A stretch of 64,000 nt of DNA from Pyxidicoccus xibeiensis (GTDB lineage: Bacteria > Myxococcota > Myxococcia > Myxococcales > Myxococcaceae), in assembly GCF_024198175.1 (NCBI RefSeq), contig NZ_JAJVKV010000016.1:1-64000 (forward strand), read 5' to 3'. Each line of letters starts with the position of its first letter. Positions within the stretch are counted from its first letter, which is position 1. The notes below the pieces were generated by a model. The model was not told where the DNA came from and made no database searches. It was given only the letters and a program-made list of their open reading frames with translations. This document shows positions 25,273 through 33,978 of the stretch, in pieces. A program made the position numbers and the translations under genes.

Positions 25273-27891
25273 ATGAGTGCCCCCGCCCGCCCATCGAGTG
25301 TCCCGCCCACCGCCGAGTACCTCCCCGAAACGAACCAGTGGGGTGACGGCCCCCGCTTCGAAGGGAAGCGCCATGGCCGCTGGCGCTTCTGGCGGAAGGA
25401 CGGCTCACTCCAGGAAGAGAGCGACTACCAGCAGGACGTCGAGCAAGGGCGCTCGGTGCGGTACCACCCTGATGGCTCGCGCTCCGTGGAGCAACGGGTC
25501 GAAGGTGGACGGGCTGTCGAGCTCACCCTGTACCTCACCGACAAGCCCACCGACGAGCCCCAGCCCGCGCTGCCACCCGCCATCCGCAAGGTGCATGTGC
25601 TGTTCGAGGACGGCTGGCAGAAGTTCATCCAGTTCCTCGGCGAGGCGGACCAGCCCCTGACCGCGGCAGGTGCGCCGGCGCCAGCGAGGCCCGCCGGCGT
25701 CCCGGAGGGCACCTACCTCACCGACGCAGCGGACGCGTGGAAGACGGGCCTCTTCGACAACCGGGGGTACTTCAAGGGACTGCACCGGTTCTGGACGCTG
25801 AGCGGCGAGCTCATGGTGGTGCGCTACCACTCCGAGAAGCGGGGGACCGTGGGCAGCAGGAGCCCGTACGTCAAGCCGAACGGCAACCCGCTGGTCCACG
25901 CCGCCGCCGAAGGGGATACCCCGGCCCTCGAGGAGCTGCTGGCGCTGGGCTTCGGGCATGAGCCCGGCGCCGCGCTGCATGCCGGGCTCGAAGGCCTGCC
26001 GGAGCTGGCGAAGCGGCTCGTCACGCTCCCGGCCGGTCTGCCGTTCCGACCGCTGGAAGAGAAAGCGCGACCCAAGGCACTTCCCTCCGAGGCCGTCTGG
26101 GTCCCGGGGATGGAGCGATGGATTGTCGGCAGGGTGGACCCGGAGCACGGGCCGGTGGGGACCTGGAAGGTGTGGAAGCTCTACCGCGTCGACGAGAGTG
26201 GCGAGCTGAGAGGCCGCGTCCAGGAGGTCGAGTTCCAGGGCGGCCTCCGACGCTATCAGTGCGAGTCCGTGCTCCCGGAGCAGCTCGGCAGGAAGGAGGA
26301 GGAGGACTGGTTCGACGAGACGGGTCGCTGCGTCCGGAGCCGGGCCTATGACCAGCCGGAGGGCTTCAGCGAGCTGGTGCGGCTCCCCTCGGGCGAGTCC
26401 ATCCGGCGATGGGCGAAGCTCCCGGACCTCCCCTTGCGCGAGGAGCGCCTGGATGCGCGGGAGGAGCGCGTCAGCGTCCGAAGCTTCGACGGCGAGGGCC
26501 GGCTGCGGACGGAGGTGCTGTCAGCCGAGGGGCGCGGACGCGTCTTCGACGTGCACGGCGCCGTGGTGGCCGAGGGCAGCGTCGAGGGCGAGCAGCTCAC
26601 CGGACGCTGGACGCTGCACCTGGCGGGCGCGGAAAGACAGGAGCTCGACGTCGATGGACTCGCGCTCTCCGCGACGGCGGACGTCGGGACGTTGCTGCCG
26701 CTCATCCTCCAGATGCAGAGAAGCCCCGTCCCGCCATTCCTGAGGCAGGCGCTGGACATGGAGTGGGGAGGCCTCGAGAGCTACTTCAACCTCGACTCGA
26801 AGCAGGTCCCCTCCCTGTTGCGCATCATCGCCCTCGACCACCCGGCGGCCGTCGAGCACGGCCTCGATGCGCTGCGCGAGAACCTGTACCACCAGGGCAC
26901 GGTCTCGGAGCTCGCCGGGCCGGTGCTCCCCTGGCTGTGCGCCATCACCGCGACCTTCGAGAACGAGGCCGCGCTCGAGCGGATGCTCCCGTTCCTCGTG
27001 GACGTCGGCACGCGTGGCTACAAGCTCGATGCCGCCAACAGGCTGAAGAAGGCGTTCCGCCAGCGAAAGGGAGACCAGCCGTCGCAGGCCACCGAGGCCC
27101 TGGAGAAGGCGGGCCGCGCGCCCGTCTACGGCCCCTTCCTGCTCGCGCTGGTCGACAGCGTGGAGGCCTGGGTCCGGCTGTCGGGACATGCGAACCCCGA
27201 GGTGAGCAAAGCGGCGACCTGGCTCCTCGGCCTCACGGACCACCCGCGTGCCGCCAGCGCGCTGTGCATGCTGCTCGAAGGCCCGGCGAGCTCCGCGCTG
27301 CACCAGACCGCCGCCCGGGTGCTGTCGCTCCACCCGGCCACCGACGCCACCCGTGCGGCGCTCGAACGCACGCTGGGCTCGGAGGACGCGCACGTCCGGG
27401 GCGAGGCCGCCATGAGCTGGCTTCGACTCCACCTGCCGGACAGGGACAGGGCGGTAGCGGTGCTGCTGGAGCAGGTGCAAGCGCAGAGCACGGAGGCCGT
27501 GGTGGTGCTCACGCTGCTTCCCGCCACGGAGCGGATGCGGTACCTGGGCTCGCTCCTCCAGGTCCTGTCCCGGGCGGACCTGAGCTCGGTCTACGGAGTC
27601 GCCCGCGCGGCGCTCGCCACCGCGTTCCCGAAAGGCGTCGGCGAGGCGCTCTCCGAGCCCCAGCGCGAGGTGCTTCAGACGCTCGTGGGGAACACGGCCT
27701 TCTGGAGGCTCGACGTCAACGCCGCCGAGGTGCTCAGCGAGGTGGGACTTCCGACGCGGCTCACACAGGTGGAAGCGCTCCTCCGAGGCGTGCGGGATGG
27801 CGGAGAGGGCAATGGCAGCGGGTACCACTCCGCCGCCAGCGGGCTCGACGGGCCGAGCGTTGCCTCCTTCCGCGAGGAAGAAGGCACGTAG
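25273..27891 (+). CDS. MORN-variant and HEAT-repeat protein
   Basis: The protein has 872 residues from the ATG at 25273; GTG at 25261 is an alternative start. Residues about 20-75 show MORN-variant/YwqK-like repeats (G-K-R-H-G-R-W-R-F-W-R-K-D-G-S-L, then V-R-Y-H-P-D-G-S). A second such block lies at about 165-200, and ankyrin-like residues (L-V-H-A-A-A-E-G-D-T) at about 210-250. More toxin-immunity-style G-x-W and D-G-x-G-R-L strands run to 470. The last 350 residues are helical HEAT-like pairs (V-S-K-A-A-T-W-L-L-G-L, V-R-G-E-A-A-M-S-W-L-R-L-H). There is no signal peptide. MORN-variant proteins are often antitoxin or immunity proteins; this is an unusually long mosaic of them. Convergent with the TetR gene. 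Confidence 0.6.
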   Translation: MSAPARPSSVPPTAEYLPETNQWGDGPRFEGKRHGRWRFWRKDGSLQEESDYQQDVEQGRSVRYHPDGSRSVEQRVEGGRAVELTLYLTDKPTDEPQPALPPAIRKVHVLFEDGWQKFIQFLGEADQPLTAAGAPAPARPAGVPEGTYLTDAADAWKTGLFDNRGYFKGLHRFWTLSGELMVVRYHSEKRGTVGSRSPYVKPNGNPLVHAAAEGDTPALEELLALGFGHEPGAALHAGLEGLPELAKRLVTLPAGLPFRPLEEKARPKALPSEAVWVPGMERWIVGRVDPEHGPVGTWKVWKLYRVDESGELRGRVQEVEFQGGLRRYQCESVLPEQLGRKEEEDWFDETGRCVRSRAYDQPEGFSELVRLPSGESIRRWAKLPDLPLREERLDAREERVSVRSFDGEGRLRTEVLSAEGRGRVFDVHGAVVAEGSVEGEQLTGRWTLHLAGAERQELDVDGLALSATADVGTLLPLILQMQRSPVPPFLRQALDMEWGGLESYFNLDSKQVPSLLRIIALDHPAAVEHGLDALRENLYHQGTVSELAGPVLPWLCAITATFENEAALERMLPFLVDVGTRGYKLDAANRLKKAFRQRKGDQPSQATEALEKAGRAPVYGPFLLALVDSVEAWVRLSGHANPEVSKAATWLLGLTDHPRAASALCMLLEGPASSALHQTAARVLSLHPATDATRAALERTLGSEDAHVRGEAAMSWLRLHLPDRDRAVAVLLEQVQAQSTEAVVVLTLLPATERMRYLGSLLQVLSRADLSSVYGVARAALATAFPKGVGEALSEPQREVLQTLVGNTAFWRLDVNAAEVLSEVGLPTRLTQVEALLRGVRDGGEGNGSGYHSAASGLDGPSVASFREEEGT

Positions 27892-27928
27892 GCCGCAACG
27901 GGGGGCCGCTCCCTCCGAGCAGGGGGGG

Positions 27929-28555
27929 CTACAGCCCTTCCCCGAGAACCCCGGTGACCTCGTAGGCCAGACGCTCCGCCTGCTCAGGGGTGATGTCGCC
28001 GAGCAGTCCCTCGACAATCATGCGGGCCAGACCGAAGGTGAGTGCCTGGGCCGCGAGGACGCCCGCGGTGCGGCGCACGAGCGTGGGAGTCGCCTCTCCG
28101 CCCCGCCGTTTTCCGAGAATCACGTCCATCGCCTCGAGGTTCATCGCCGACATCCGCTGCAGGACGGGGGAGTCGGCAATCACGTCGGCCCGGCTGAGCA
28201 CGGCGAAGTAGGCGGGCTCCTCCACCGCGAACCGGACGTAGGCCACCCCACGCGCGCGGTGGGCCTCGACCGGCTCCTCCTGGGCGCGGGCAGCTGCCTC
28301 CATCCGTGCCTGAAGCCGCTGCGCGGCGTCTTCCGCCAGCGCGACGAGCAGGGCCTGACGGTTCGGAAAGTGCCGGAAGGGAGCCGCCACCGAGACCCCC
28401 GTGCGGCGGGCGAGCTCGTTCATCTTCACGGCGTCCACGCCGTGCTCGGTGATGGTCTCCAGCGCCGCCTGCAGGAGCGCCGTCCGCAGCTGCCCGTGGT
28501 GGTAGGCGTCCCGCGTCTTGCGCTCCGGCTCCGTCTTGCTGCTCCTGCGCGCCAC
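27929..28555 (-). CDS. TetR-family repressor
   Basis: The protein has 208 residues. GTG at 28555 is the start because a perfect AAGGAGGT lies six bases upstream; longer ATG-starting readings run through that site and the operator. Residues about 20-75 are the TetR DNA-binding domain (H-G-Q-L-R-T-A-L-L-Q-A-A-L, then L-A-R-R-T-G-V-S-V-A-A-P-F-R-H-F). The ligand domain is the type with a C-terminal W/G-poor helical bundle. It is divergent from an outer-membrane-like gene at 28774. Two nearly identical 19-bp palindromes lie in the shared promoter region, so it probably represses both itself and that gene and is released by an unidentified small molecule. Confidence 0.85.
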   Translation of the reverse strand: MARRSSKTEPERKTRDAYHHGQLRTALLQAALETITEHGVDAVKMNELARRTGVSVAAPFRHFPNRQALLVALAEDAAQRLQARMEAAARAQEEPVEAHRARGVAYVRFAVEEPAYFAVLSRADVIADSPVLQRMSAMNLEAMDVILGKRRGGEATPTLVRRTAGVLAAQALTFGLARMIVEGLLGDITPEQAERLAYEVTGVLGEGL

Positions 28556-28602
28556 CGGCAGACCTCCTTCTTGCTTGCTCACCCAGAGGATGGATGCTAC
28601 CA

Positions 28603-28621
28603 ATGTGAGTGTCACTAACAT
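28603..28621. promoter_or_regulatory. TetR operator 1
   Basis: ATGTGAGTGTCACTAACAT is an imperfect palindrome with half-sites ATGTKAGT/ACTWACAT. It lies 47 bases upstream of the TetR start codon, where it would block that gene's promoter. The same pattern recurs 91 bases further on. Confidence 0.65.
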
Positions 28622-28712
28622 GATTCGACGTGCTCAGCAGGGGCAGCGGCGTGGATGGCGGGCCTGGTGGCGCCATCCGCGAGCGGCAGGCAGCCCCTTT
28701 TTTCGGGTCTCG

Positions 28713-28731
28713 ATGTTAGTGAAACTTACAT
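28713..28731. promoter_or_regulatory. TetR operator 2
   Basis: ATGTTAGTGAAACTTACAT has the same half-sites as operator 1 (15 of 19 bases identical, symmetric positions conserved). It sits 42 bases before the ATG of the divergent gene at 28774, so each of the two divergent promoters has one site. Confidence 0.65.
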
Positions 28732-28773
28732 CGCATGCCGGTGAGGTCGTTTGCTCCGGAGGAAGAGGCAGTC

Positions 28774-29352
28774 ATGAGGTCAGCGTGGATTTGGCTATTC
28801 CTGTGCGTCAGCGTCGGCTGGTCCACCCGTGCCAGGGCGGAGGAGGGAAGGCGTGGGCTCGTGCTCGGAGTGGCCTTCGGTGTCTCCTCCATCCGGACCT
28901 CGGTGGATGAGCTGCCAGCCCAGGCCGAGCTCACACCGTCGTTTCCGAACCTCAAGATTGGAGCAATGCTCCGGCACGACACCGCGCTGCTCCTGCACCT
29001 TCCCGGCAGCATCTACCGGTACACGGGGAGCGGCAGGGAGCGGGACAGGGGCTTCGAGGGCGTCATTCCGTCCCTGCAGTTCTGGCTGTTGGACCGGTGG
29101 TGGGTCATGGGCGGCGTCGGGCTGACGCTCGATGCGCCCGCCTTCTATGACGTGAAGAGCAAGGGCGAGGGGAAGTTCCATGTGGGGCCGTCCGTGACGC
29201 TCGGGACCGGCTTCGAGGTCTTCAGGGCGGGGCGCTTCGTCGTGGACGTCCAGGGCCGGGGCCACTACGGCTCCGCCAGTGTCCCGGAGGGGACGCGAAA
29301 GGGCCTGGCCTTCAATCTGCTGGCTGGCCTCAACTGGTACCAGGGGAGCTGA
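28774..29352 (+). CDS. Exported beta-barrel-like protein, likely TetR target
   Basis: The protein has 192 residues from the ATG at 28774, preceded by GGAGGAAGAGG. Residues 1-23 are a signal peptide ending A-R-A-E-E. The rest is made of alternating amphipathic strands (G-L-V-L-G-V-A-F-G-V, W-W-V-M-G-G-V-G-L-T-L, G-L-A-F-N-L-L-A-G-L-N-W-Y), typical of small eight-stranded outer-membrane barrels. It has no cysteine and no catalytic motif. The operator before it and the divergent regulator suggest it is induced by a compound that it may help pass or exclude. Function unproven. Confidence 0.6.
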   Translation: MRSAWIWLFLCVSVGWSTRARAEEGRRGLVLGVAFGVSSIRTSVDELPAQAELTPSFPNLKIGAMLRHDTALLLHLPGSIYRYTGSGRERDRGFEGVIPSLQFWLLDRWWVMGGVGLTLDAPAFYDVKSKGEGKFHVGPSVTLGTGFEVFRAGRFVVDVQGRGHYGSASVPEGTRKGLAFNLLAGLNWYQGS

Positions 29353-29375
29353 CGGTCAGCGGCACCACCGGTCCT

Positions 29376-29431
29376 CGAAGCCAGCTGAGCTGGCTTCGTC
29401 TTCCAGGGAGGCCTGGAGTCGACTCCAGGCC
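29376..29431. terminator. Two hairpins between convergent genes
   Basis: CGAAGCCAGC (29376-29385) pairs with GCTGGCTTCG (29389-29398) across a 3-base loop and is followed by TCTTCC. Next comes a perfect 22-bp palindrome, GGCCTGGAGTC with GACTCCAGGCC (29410-29431). They fill the gap between the barrel gene and the convergent SDR gene and probably end both transcripts. Confidence 0.65.
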
Positions 29432-29442
29432 CCGGTGCGCGC

Positions 29443-30261
29443 TCAGCCCTGGGCGGGCTTGGTGATGCCCAGCGCGTCCGCGTAGCTATGCAGCCCGCGG
29501 ATGTGGTTGCCACCGTCGACGGCGAGCGTCTCTCCGGTCATCCACGACGCGAGGTCGCTGCAGAGGAACGACACCACCTTGGCCACGTCCTCCGGCTCGC
29601 CGCAGGCCTTGCCCAGCGGCGTGCGGGCGAGGAACTCCCGGTACATGGGGCCCTCCATGAGGCCGGCCATCTCGGCCAGCGGGGTGCGGATGGCGCCCGG
29701 GGCCACGACATTCACGCGGATGCCGTAGCGCCCCAGCTCCGAGGCCGCCACCTTCGAGAAGTTCGCGAGCCCCGCCTTGGAGGCGCAGTAGTGGGCGAGC
29801 CCGTCCGTCACGGCCGTCTGGTTCAGCGAGGAGATGTTGACGATGGAGCCCGGCTGCTTCGCGGCGACGAGCGCCTTGGCGACTGCCTGGGTGAACAGGA
29901 AGGGGCCCTTGAGGTTGATGTCCAGCACCTGGTCGAACTCCGCCTCCGGCAGGTCCAGCACCGGGCGGAGGGTGGCCGTCCCGGCGTTGTTGACCAGGAT
30001 GCCCGGCAGACCGAATTCACGCGTAGCCACCTCGACGGCTCGCGCCACGTCCTCCGCGCGGGTGACATCGCCCGCGAGGGCCACGGCGCGCGTGCGCCCC
30101 TCCATCGCCCGGTTGAGCTCCGTGGCGGCCGCCTCCACCTTCTCCTTCGTCCGTCCGAAGAGCAGGACATTGGCTCCGTCCCGCATGAGGCGCCCGGCGA
30201 TTCCCAGCCCGATGCCCTGGCCCGCTCCCGTCACGATGGCACTGCTCGATACCAGCTTCAT
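29443..30261 (-). CDS. Short-chain dehydrogenase/reductase
   Basis: The protein has 272 residues. The start at 30261 follows CAGGAG by about seven bases. It is a classical SDR: T-G-A-G-Q-G-I-G (residues 13-20) for NAD(P) binding, N-N-A-G at about 91, catalytic Ser at about 143 (N-I-S-S-L) and Y-C-A-S-K at about 157-161. The C-terminal G-x-T-L-A-V-D-G-G is the usual SDR ending. The substrate cannot be read from the sequence. Its upstream neighbour is a TIGR02996 gene on the same strand, 71 bases away, so operon membership is doubtful. Confidence 0.85.
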   Translation of the reverse strand: MKLVSSSAIVTGAGQGIGLGIAGRLMRDGANVLLFGRTKEKVEAAATELNRAMEGRTRAVALAGDVTRAEDVARAVEVATREFGLPGILVNNAGTATLRPVLDLPEAEFDQVLDINLKGPFLFTQAVAKALVAAKQPGSIVNISSLNQTAVTDGLAHYCASKAGLANFSKVAASELGRYGIRVNVVAPGAIRTPLAEMAGLMEGPMYREFLARTPLGKACGEPEDVAKVVSFLCSDLASWMTGETLAVDGGNHIRGLHSYADALGITKPAQG

Positions 30262-30332
30262 GATGGCTCCTGTCATCCGGCTCCACCTGCGACTCTATAC
30301 CTCTGGAGCCCTTGCCACGCTGGAGTGAGGCT

Positions 30333-31193
30333 TCAAACCCACTCGGTGCGTGCGTAGGCGGCGGCTGCTTCTTTCAGGAGCCGCAGGCTCGCCCCTTCGA
30401 GCCGGGGCCGGGACACCAGGCGCAGGGCCCGGGTGCCGAAGCCCACCGCGGCACGGATGGCCGCCTCGAGCTCGCCGACGCCCTCCTCACGCAACAGCGT
30501 CACCGACACCGTCACCTCCTCCGAGGGCGTCGCCGCCAGGAACCAGTCTTCGCTCGACGAAGCCGTGAAGCGCTCCAGGCGTCGGGCCATGGGCGAGGTG
30601 GCGCACTGGCTCACGTCGCCAGGGGCCGCGTCGGGAACGTCCACCCAGGTCAGGTGTGGCAGCGCGGACAGCGCCAGGAACGTATCCGGATGGCTCTCGC
30701 GATAGGCCCTGCCTTCCACCTCCAGCCTCCGCACCGGGAGCGGGTACGCCCCCAGCCGCCGGGCGATGGCGGCATGCATCCCATGCATCCGTGTCACGGC
30801 ATGCAGGTGCGGGCTCGCGAGCCAGTCCGCGGCCAGGGGAGTCAGCGACCCGCGCAGGCTGATTTCCCGGACCGTGCCCCAGGCCGGCCCGGGCGCAGGT
30901 CGCGGCTGCTGGAAGAAGCTCATCCGGACCGAGACCGGGAAGCCCCGCTCGAAGCGGGTGGCCCCGGGGTGGATGAGCGGCCCGAGCGGCGCCTGCCACG
31001 TCAGACCATGTTGCTGCAGCAGCGCGCGGACCCGGGCCTCGTCGGGCTGGGACGCGCACTGGAGCATGATGAACTCCCCCAGCGGGTCGTCCTGCTCCAG
31101 CAGGAGGTCCGCCAGCACCAGGCGCGCGCTGTCGTCATCCGGATGGGAGTACACGCGCGACAGCAGTTCCTCTGACGCCTCCTTCTGACTCAT
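30333..31193 (-). CDS. TIGR02996 repeat-companion domain protein, short form
   Basis: The protein has 286 residues from the ATG at 31193 (M-S-Q-K-E-A-S-E-E-L-L). The TIGR02996 domain occupies residues about 5-50 (D-D-D-S-A-R-L-V-L-A-D-L-L-L-E, G-E-F-I-M-L-Q-C). It is followed by R-F-E-R-G-F-P-V-S-V and a leucine-rich tail ending A-A-A-A-Y-A-R-T-E-W-V. It aligns along its whole length with the C-terminal part of the 490-residue protein at 8075-9547 and lacks that protein's N-terminal domain. Function is not established for the family. Confidence 0.75.
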   Translation of the reverse strand: MSQKEASEELLSRVYSHPDDDSARLVLADLLLEQDDPLGEFIMLQCASQPDEARVRALLQQHGLTWQAPLGPLIHPGATRFERGFPVSVRMSFFQQPRPAPGPAWGTVREISLRGSLTPLAADWLASPHLHAVTRMHGMHAAIARRLGAYPLPVRRLEVEGRAYRESHPDTFLALSALPHLTWVDVPDAAPGDVSQCATSPMARRLERFTASSSEDWFLAATPSEEVTVSVTLLREEGVGELEAAIRAAVGFGTRALRLVSRPRLEGASLRLLKEAAAAYARTEWV

Positions 31194-31314
31194 GAGGACC
31201 CCCGGGAAGAAGCTGCGCCGAGGATAGCGCCGATGGGACCCACGCACGCCACCCGGGGGGGGCGCTGGAGGAATTCCCATCCTGGGTGGAGCCTCCGCGC
31301 CTATCTTCCGGCAA

Positions 31315-32292
31315 ATGAGCGACGCCCTCTTCAAAGCCATCGGCAACGACGACGCCGACGCCATCCGCGCAGCCCTCGCGAACGGGGCATCCTTGGAGGC
31401 CCGCACCCGCCAGGGCCTGAGCCCCCTGGCGTGGGCCTGCCTGCGCTCCGAGCCCATCGCCGTGCGAGCCCTGCTGGACGCGGGCGCTCCGGTGAATGTG
31501 GAGGCGGCGCCCGGCCAGTCCCTGCTCGGCTTCGCCATCTTCAACAGCTGGAAGCACAAGAGTGTCGCCACCCTCGAGCTGCTGCTGGACGCGGGCGCCG
31601 ACGTGAATGGGGTGGAGGACGGCGGGCTCACGCCGCTGCACCAGGCCGCGCTCCTGGGTCCCTACCCGGAGGACTCGGTGCGCAGCGCCCGCCTGCTCCT
31701 GAAGCGGGGCGCGGTGGTGGATGCGCGCGACGAGAATGGACAGACGCCGCTCCACATCGCGGTGGGAACCATCGCCGAGGAGACGGTCGACGCACTGCTC
31801 GCGGCCGGCGCCGACCCGAACGCCAGGGACGAGGAGGGTGGCACGCCGCTCACCATCGCCATCCAGGTCTTCAGGGCCATGACGGACGGCGGCATGGACC
31901 CGGACGAGGCCGCGCTGGTGCAGGTCCACCACGTGCCACGGCTGCTGGCCGCAGGCGCGGACCCCCATGCCGCCGACGCCAACGGCGCCCGGCCCCTGCA
32001 CCATGCCCTCCGCCATAAGGGGTATCCCGAGGACGTCATCTCCGCCTTGCTGAAGGCCGGCGCGGACCCGAGCCTGCCCATCTCCATCAACGGCAAGCCG
32101 ATGCTCCCCCTCACGATGGCCTACCTGAAGGACTTCTCGACCGCTGTCCTCCTGGAGCTCATCGACCACGGCGCGGACCCGGACGCGCCCATCGCCCAGC
32201 AGCCGGCGGGTGAGTCCCTCTTCGAGGTCGCCCGGCGCAAGAAGCCCGAGCTGGCGCTCGCCATCGAGCAGCACCGCGCCTCGAAGAAGTAG
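31315..32292 (+). CDS. Ankyrin-repeat protein
   Basis: The protein has 325 residues and no signal peptide. It holds seven to eight ankyrin repeats with the pattern D-x-x-G-x-T-P-L-H-x-A followed by L-L-x-A-G-A-D-P-N. Clear units begin near residues 35, 70, 105, 140, 173, 225 and 260. Ankyrin stacks bind other proteins; in bacteria they often act as immunity or scaffold proteins. It is divergent from the short TIGR02996 gene with 121 bases between and convergent with the lipoprotein gene at 32308. The partner is unknown. Confidence 0.85.
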   Translation: MSDALFKAIGNDDADAIRAALANGASLEARTRQGLSPLAWACLRSEPIAVRALLDAGAPVNVEAAPGQSLLGFAIFNSWKHKSVATLELLLDAGADVNGVEDGGLTPLHQAALLGPYPEDSVRSARLLLKRGAVVDARDENGQTPLHIAVGTIAEETVDALLAAGADPNARDEEGGTPLTIAIQVFRAMTDGGMDPDEAALVQVHHVPRLLAAGADPHAADANGARPLHHALRHKGYPEDVISALLKAGADPSLPISINGKPMLPLTMAYLKDFSTAVLLELIDHGADPDAPIAQQPAGESLFEVARRKKPELALAIEQHRASKK

Positions 32293-32307
32293 GTTTCGCG
32301 GAGGCCT

Positions 32308-32829
32308 TCAGGGACAGGGGGGCCCGGGCTCCACCGTCACGACCCACGCGCGGCTGTCGGCATAGGTCGGGTCGCCTCCCCCGTCCGGGCGAGGCCGCCG
32401 GGGCTGGGGCTCGCGCCCCAGGATTTCGGCGTCGGCGGCGATGAGCTCCACGACGTGCGTGCCCGGCTCCCGGAGCGGGCTGTCCGGCACGCGTGGGATT
32501 TCGCTCCAGGAGAGCGGCACGGCGCGCAGCTGCTCGAGGTCGGTGTTGCGCACCACCCCATCCGCCACCAATACGTCATCGACGAACCAGCGATAGCGGA
32601 TGTCGTCGTCGAGGTCCGGGTCATCGACCCGGGCGGAGAACTCCAGCGGCGCGCAGCCCTCCTCGGCGCGCACCCGCACCTCGTAGCCCTCGGGCCGCGA
32701 GAGCTCCTCCACGAGGCGGGGAGGGCGGTTCTCGAGGTAGTTGTCCCGCGTGAGGATGGGGCAGGCGGGGAGCACCACGAGCGCGAGCAGCAGCGCGGGA
32801 AGACGCGGTCGGGCGGGCCGGAGGTCCAT
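32308..32829 (-). CDS. Lipoprotein with PKD/Ig-like fold
   Basis: The protein has 173 residues. The start at 32829 (M-D-L-R-P-A-R-P) lies two bases after the stop of the upstream gene, so the pair is translationally linked. A lipoprotein signal ends L-P-A-C at about residue 22. Residues about 45-165 look like one Ig/PKD-type sandwich (D-P-D-L-D-D-D-I-R-Y-R-W-F-V-D-D, then H-V-V-E-L-I-A-A-D). Function unknown; presumably works with the coiled-coil membrane protein encoded just upstream. Confidence 0.65.
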   Translation of the reverse strand: MDLRPARPRLPALLLALVVLPACPILTRDNYLENRPPRLVEELSRPEGYEVRVRAEEGCAPLEFSARVDDPDLDDDIRYRWFVDDVLVADGVVRNTDLEQLRAVPLSWSEIPRVPDSPLREPGTHVVELIAADAEILGREPQPRRPRPDGGGDPTYADSRAWVVTVEPGPPCP

Positions 32830-32831
32830 GG

Positions 32832-33764
32832 TCAGAAGCGCAGCCCGAGGCCGACGCTGGCGCCGCCCGCGCCGATGCTCAGCGTGGGAGTGGGAGTGGG
32901 GGAAGAGGAAGGGCCTGGCGCCTCGGGCTCGCGCAGGTGGGCCTCGGCGGCGCCCGCGAGCCACAGGCCGAAGAAGCCCACGGTCGTGATGAGGTTCACC
33001 GTGCGCCAGCCCCGCATCCGCTCCTGGAAGGCGGGCTGGATTCCGCGCTCGGTGATGACGTGCGGCCCGTCCGCGCGCTCCACCTGGATGGTCCGGCGGT
33101 CGAGGAGCGCGTGGTAGGTGATGAAGGAGGTGATGCTGCCGAGCGCGAGCGCCCCCTCGGCTACCGCCAGCACGGTGCCCGCCGTCTTCCGGCCCTGCTG
33201 GAACTGGCCGGCGCCGAAGGGCAGCCAGGCCACCAGGGGGCGATAGGCGCTCGCGGCGCGCGTGGCCTCGGCCGTGCGCTGCCGCTGCGCCTCGAGCTCC
33301 CGGGCCTGCTGTCGCTCCACCTCCGCGCCGCGCTCGCGCTCGCGCTCCAGCGCCAGCTCCGCCTCCCGAAGGGCCTGCTCCTGACGCCGTATCGCCAGCA
33401 GCTCCGGCTCCATCACCATGCGCAGCTGCTCGAAGCGCCGCAGCGCCGGGGGCGGGATGCTGTAGGGGTCGAGCGCATGGTCGGGCACGAGCCGCAGCAA
33501 CGCGCGGAAGTGGGAGTCGGACCGGTCATGCTCGCCGAGGTTGAAGGCCGAGAGCGCGGCGAGCTGGTGCAGGACGGGTTGCTCGGCCGGGGGCGCCTGG
33601 GTGAGCGCCTGCTCCGCGTCCCTCAGCACCTCCGCGAAGCGCCCATGCTCGAACGCGCGCTGCACCGTGGGAAGCGCCACGGGGGATGGGTCCGCATGCG
33701 CCAGTCGAAAGGCCGCGAGCAGAGTCGCCGCGCCGAGCACGCGGGCGAGCCGTCGGAAGGACAT
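32832..33764 (-). CDS. Exported TPR/coiled-coil protein with membrane segments
   Basis: The protein has 310 residues. The start at 33764 follows GAAGGG. A signal peptide ends A-H-A-D (about residue 25). Residues 30-115 form TPR-like helices (V-Q-R-A-F-E-H-G-R-F-A-E-V-L-R-D-A-E-Q-A-L). A Glu/Arg/Gln-rich coiled coil covers about 120-175 (R-E-A-E-L-A-L-E-R-E-R-E-R). Two hydrophobic segments (about 185-225 and 258-275) and a Ser/Pro/Thr linker lead to a short C-terminal strand pattern ending V-G-L-G-L-R-F, as at the end of outer-membrane proteins. The two-gene operon with the lipoprotein suggests an envelope complex; no family name fits confidently. Confidence 0.6.
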   Translation of the reverse strand: MSFRRLARVLGAATLLAAFRLAHADPSPVALPTVQRAFEHGRFAEVLRDAEQALTQAPPAEQPVLHQLAALSAFNLGEHDRSDSHFRALLRLVPDHALDPYSIPPPALRRFEQLRMVMEPELLAIRRQEQALREAELALERERERGAEVERQQARELEAQRQRTAEATRAASAYRPLVAWLPFGAGQFQQGRKTAGTVLAVAEGALALGSITSFITYHALLDRRTIQVERADGPHVITERGIQPAFQERMRGWRTVNLITTVGFFGLWLAGAAEAHLREPEAPGPSSSPTPTPTLSIGAGGASVGLGLRF

Positions 33765-33978
33765 GGGGCGCCCTTCTAGCGGTTCGAAGTCTGTCCAGTC
33801 CAGCTTCGGGCGCTCAACCCCTGACAGCATTCAGCCTCATGGGCTACGCGACCTGGGCTTCTCTGTGAGGGACGCGCGATGAGCCGGCCTGTTCCTGGGG
33901 GAGTGGTGCCGTGAAGCACGGCGAGGCGTGTCAGCACGCCGGGACGGCAGGATTCGAGGGGCTGCCGCCGCGCTGCCC

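Noticed and set aside
23119..25374. 751-codon open frame on the minus strand
   Set aside because: Shadow of the S41 protease gene, with no recognisable domain.
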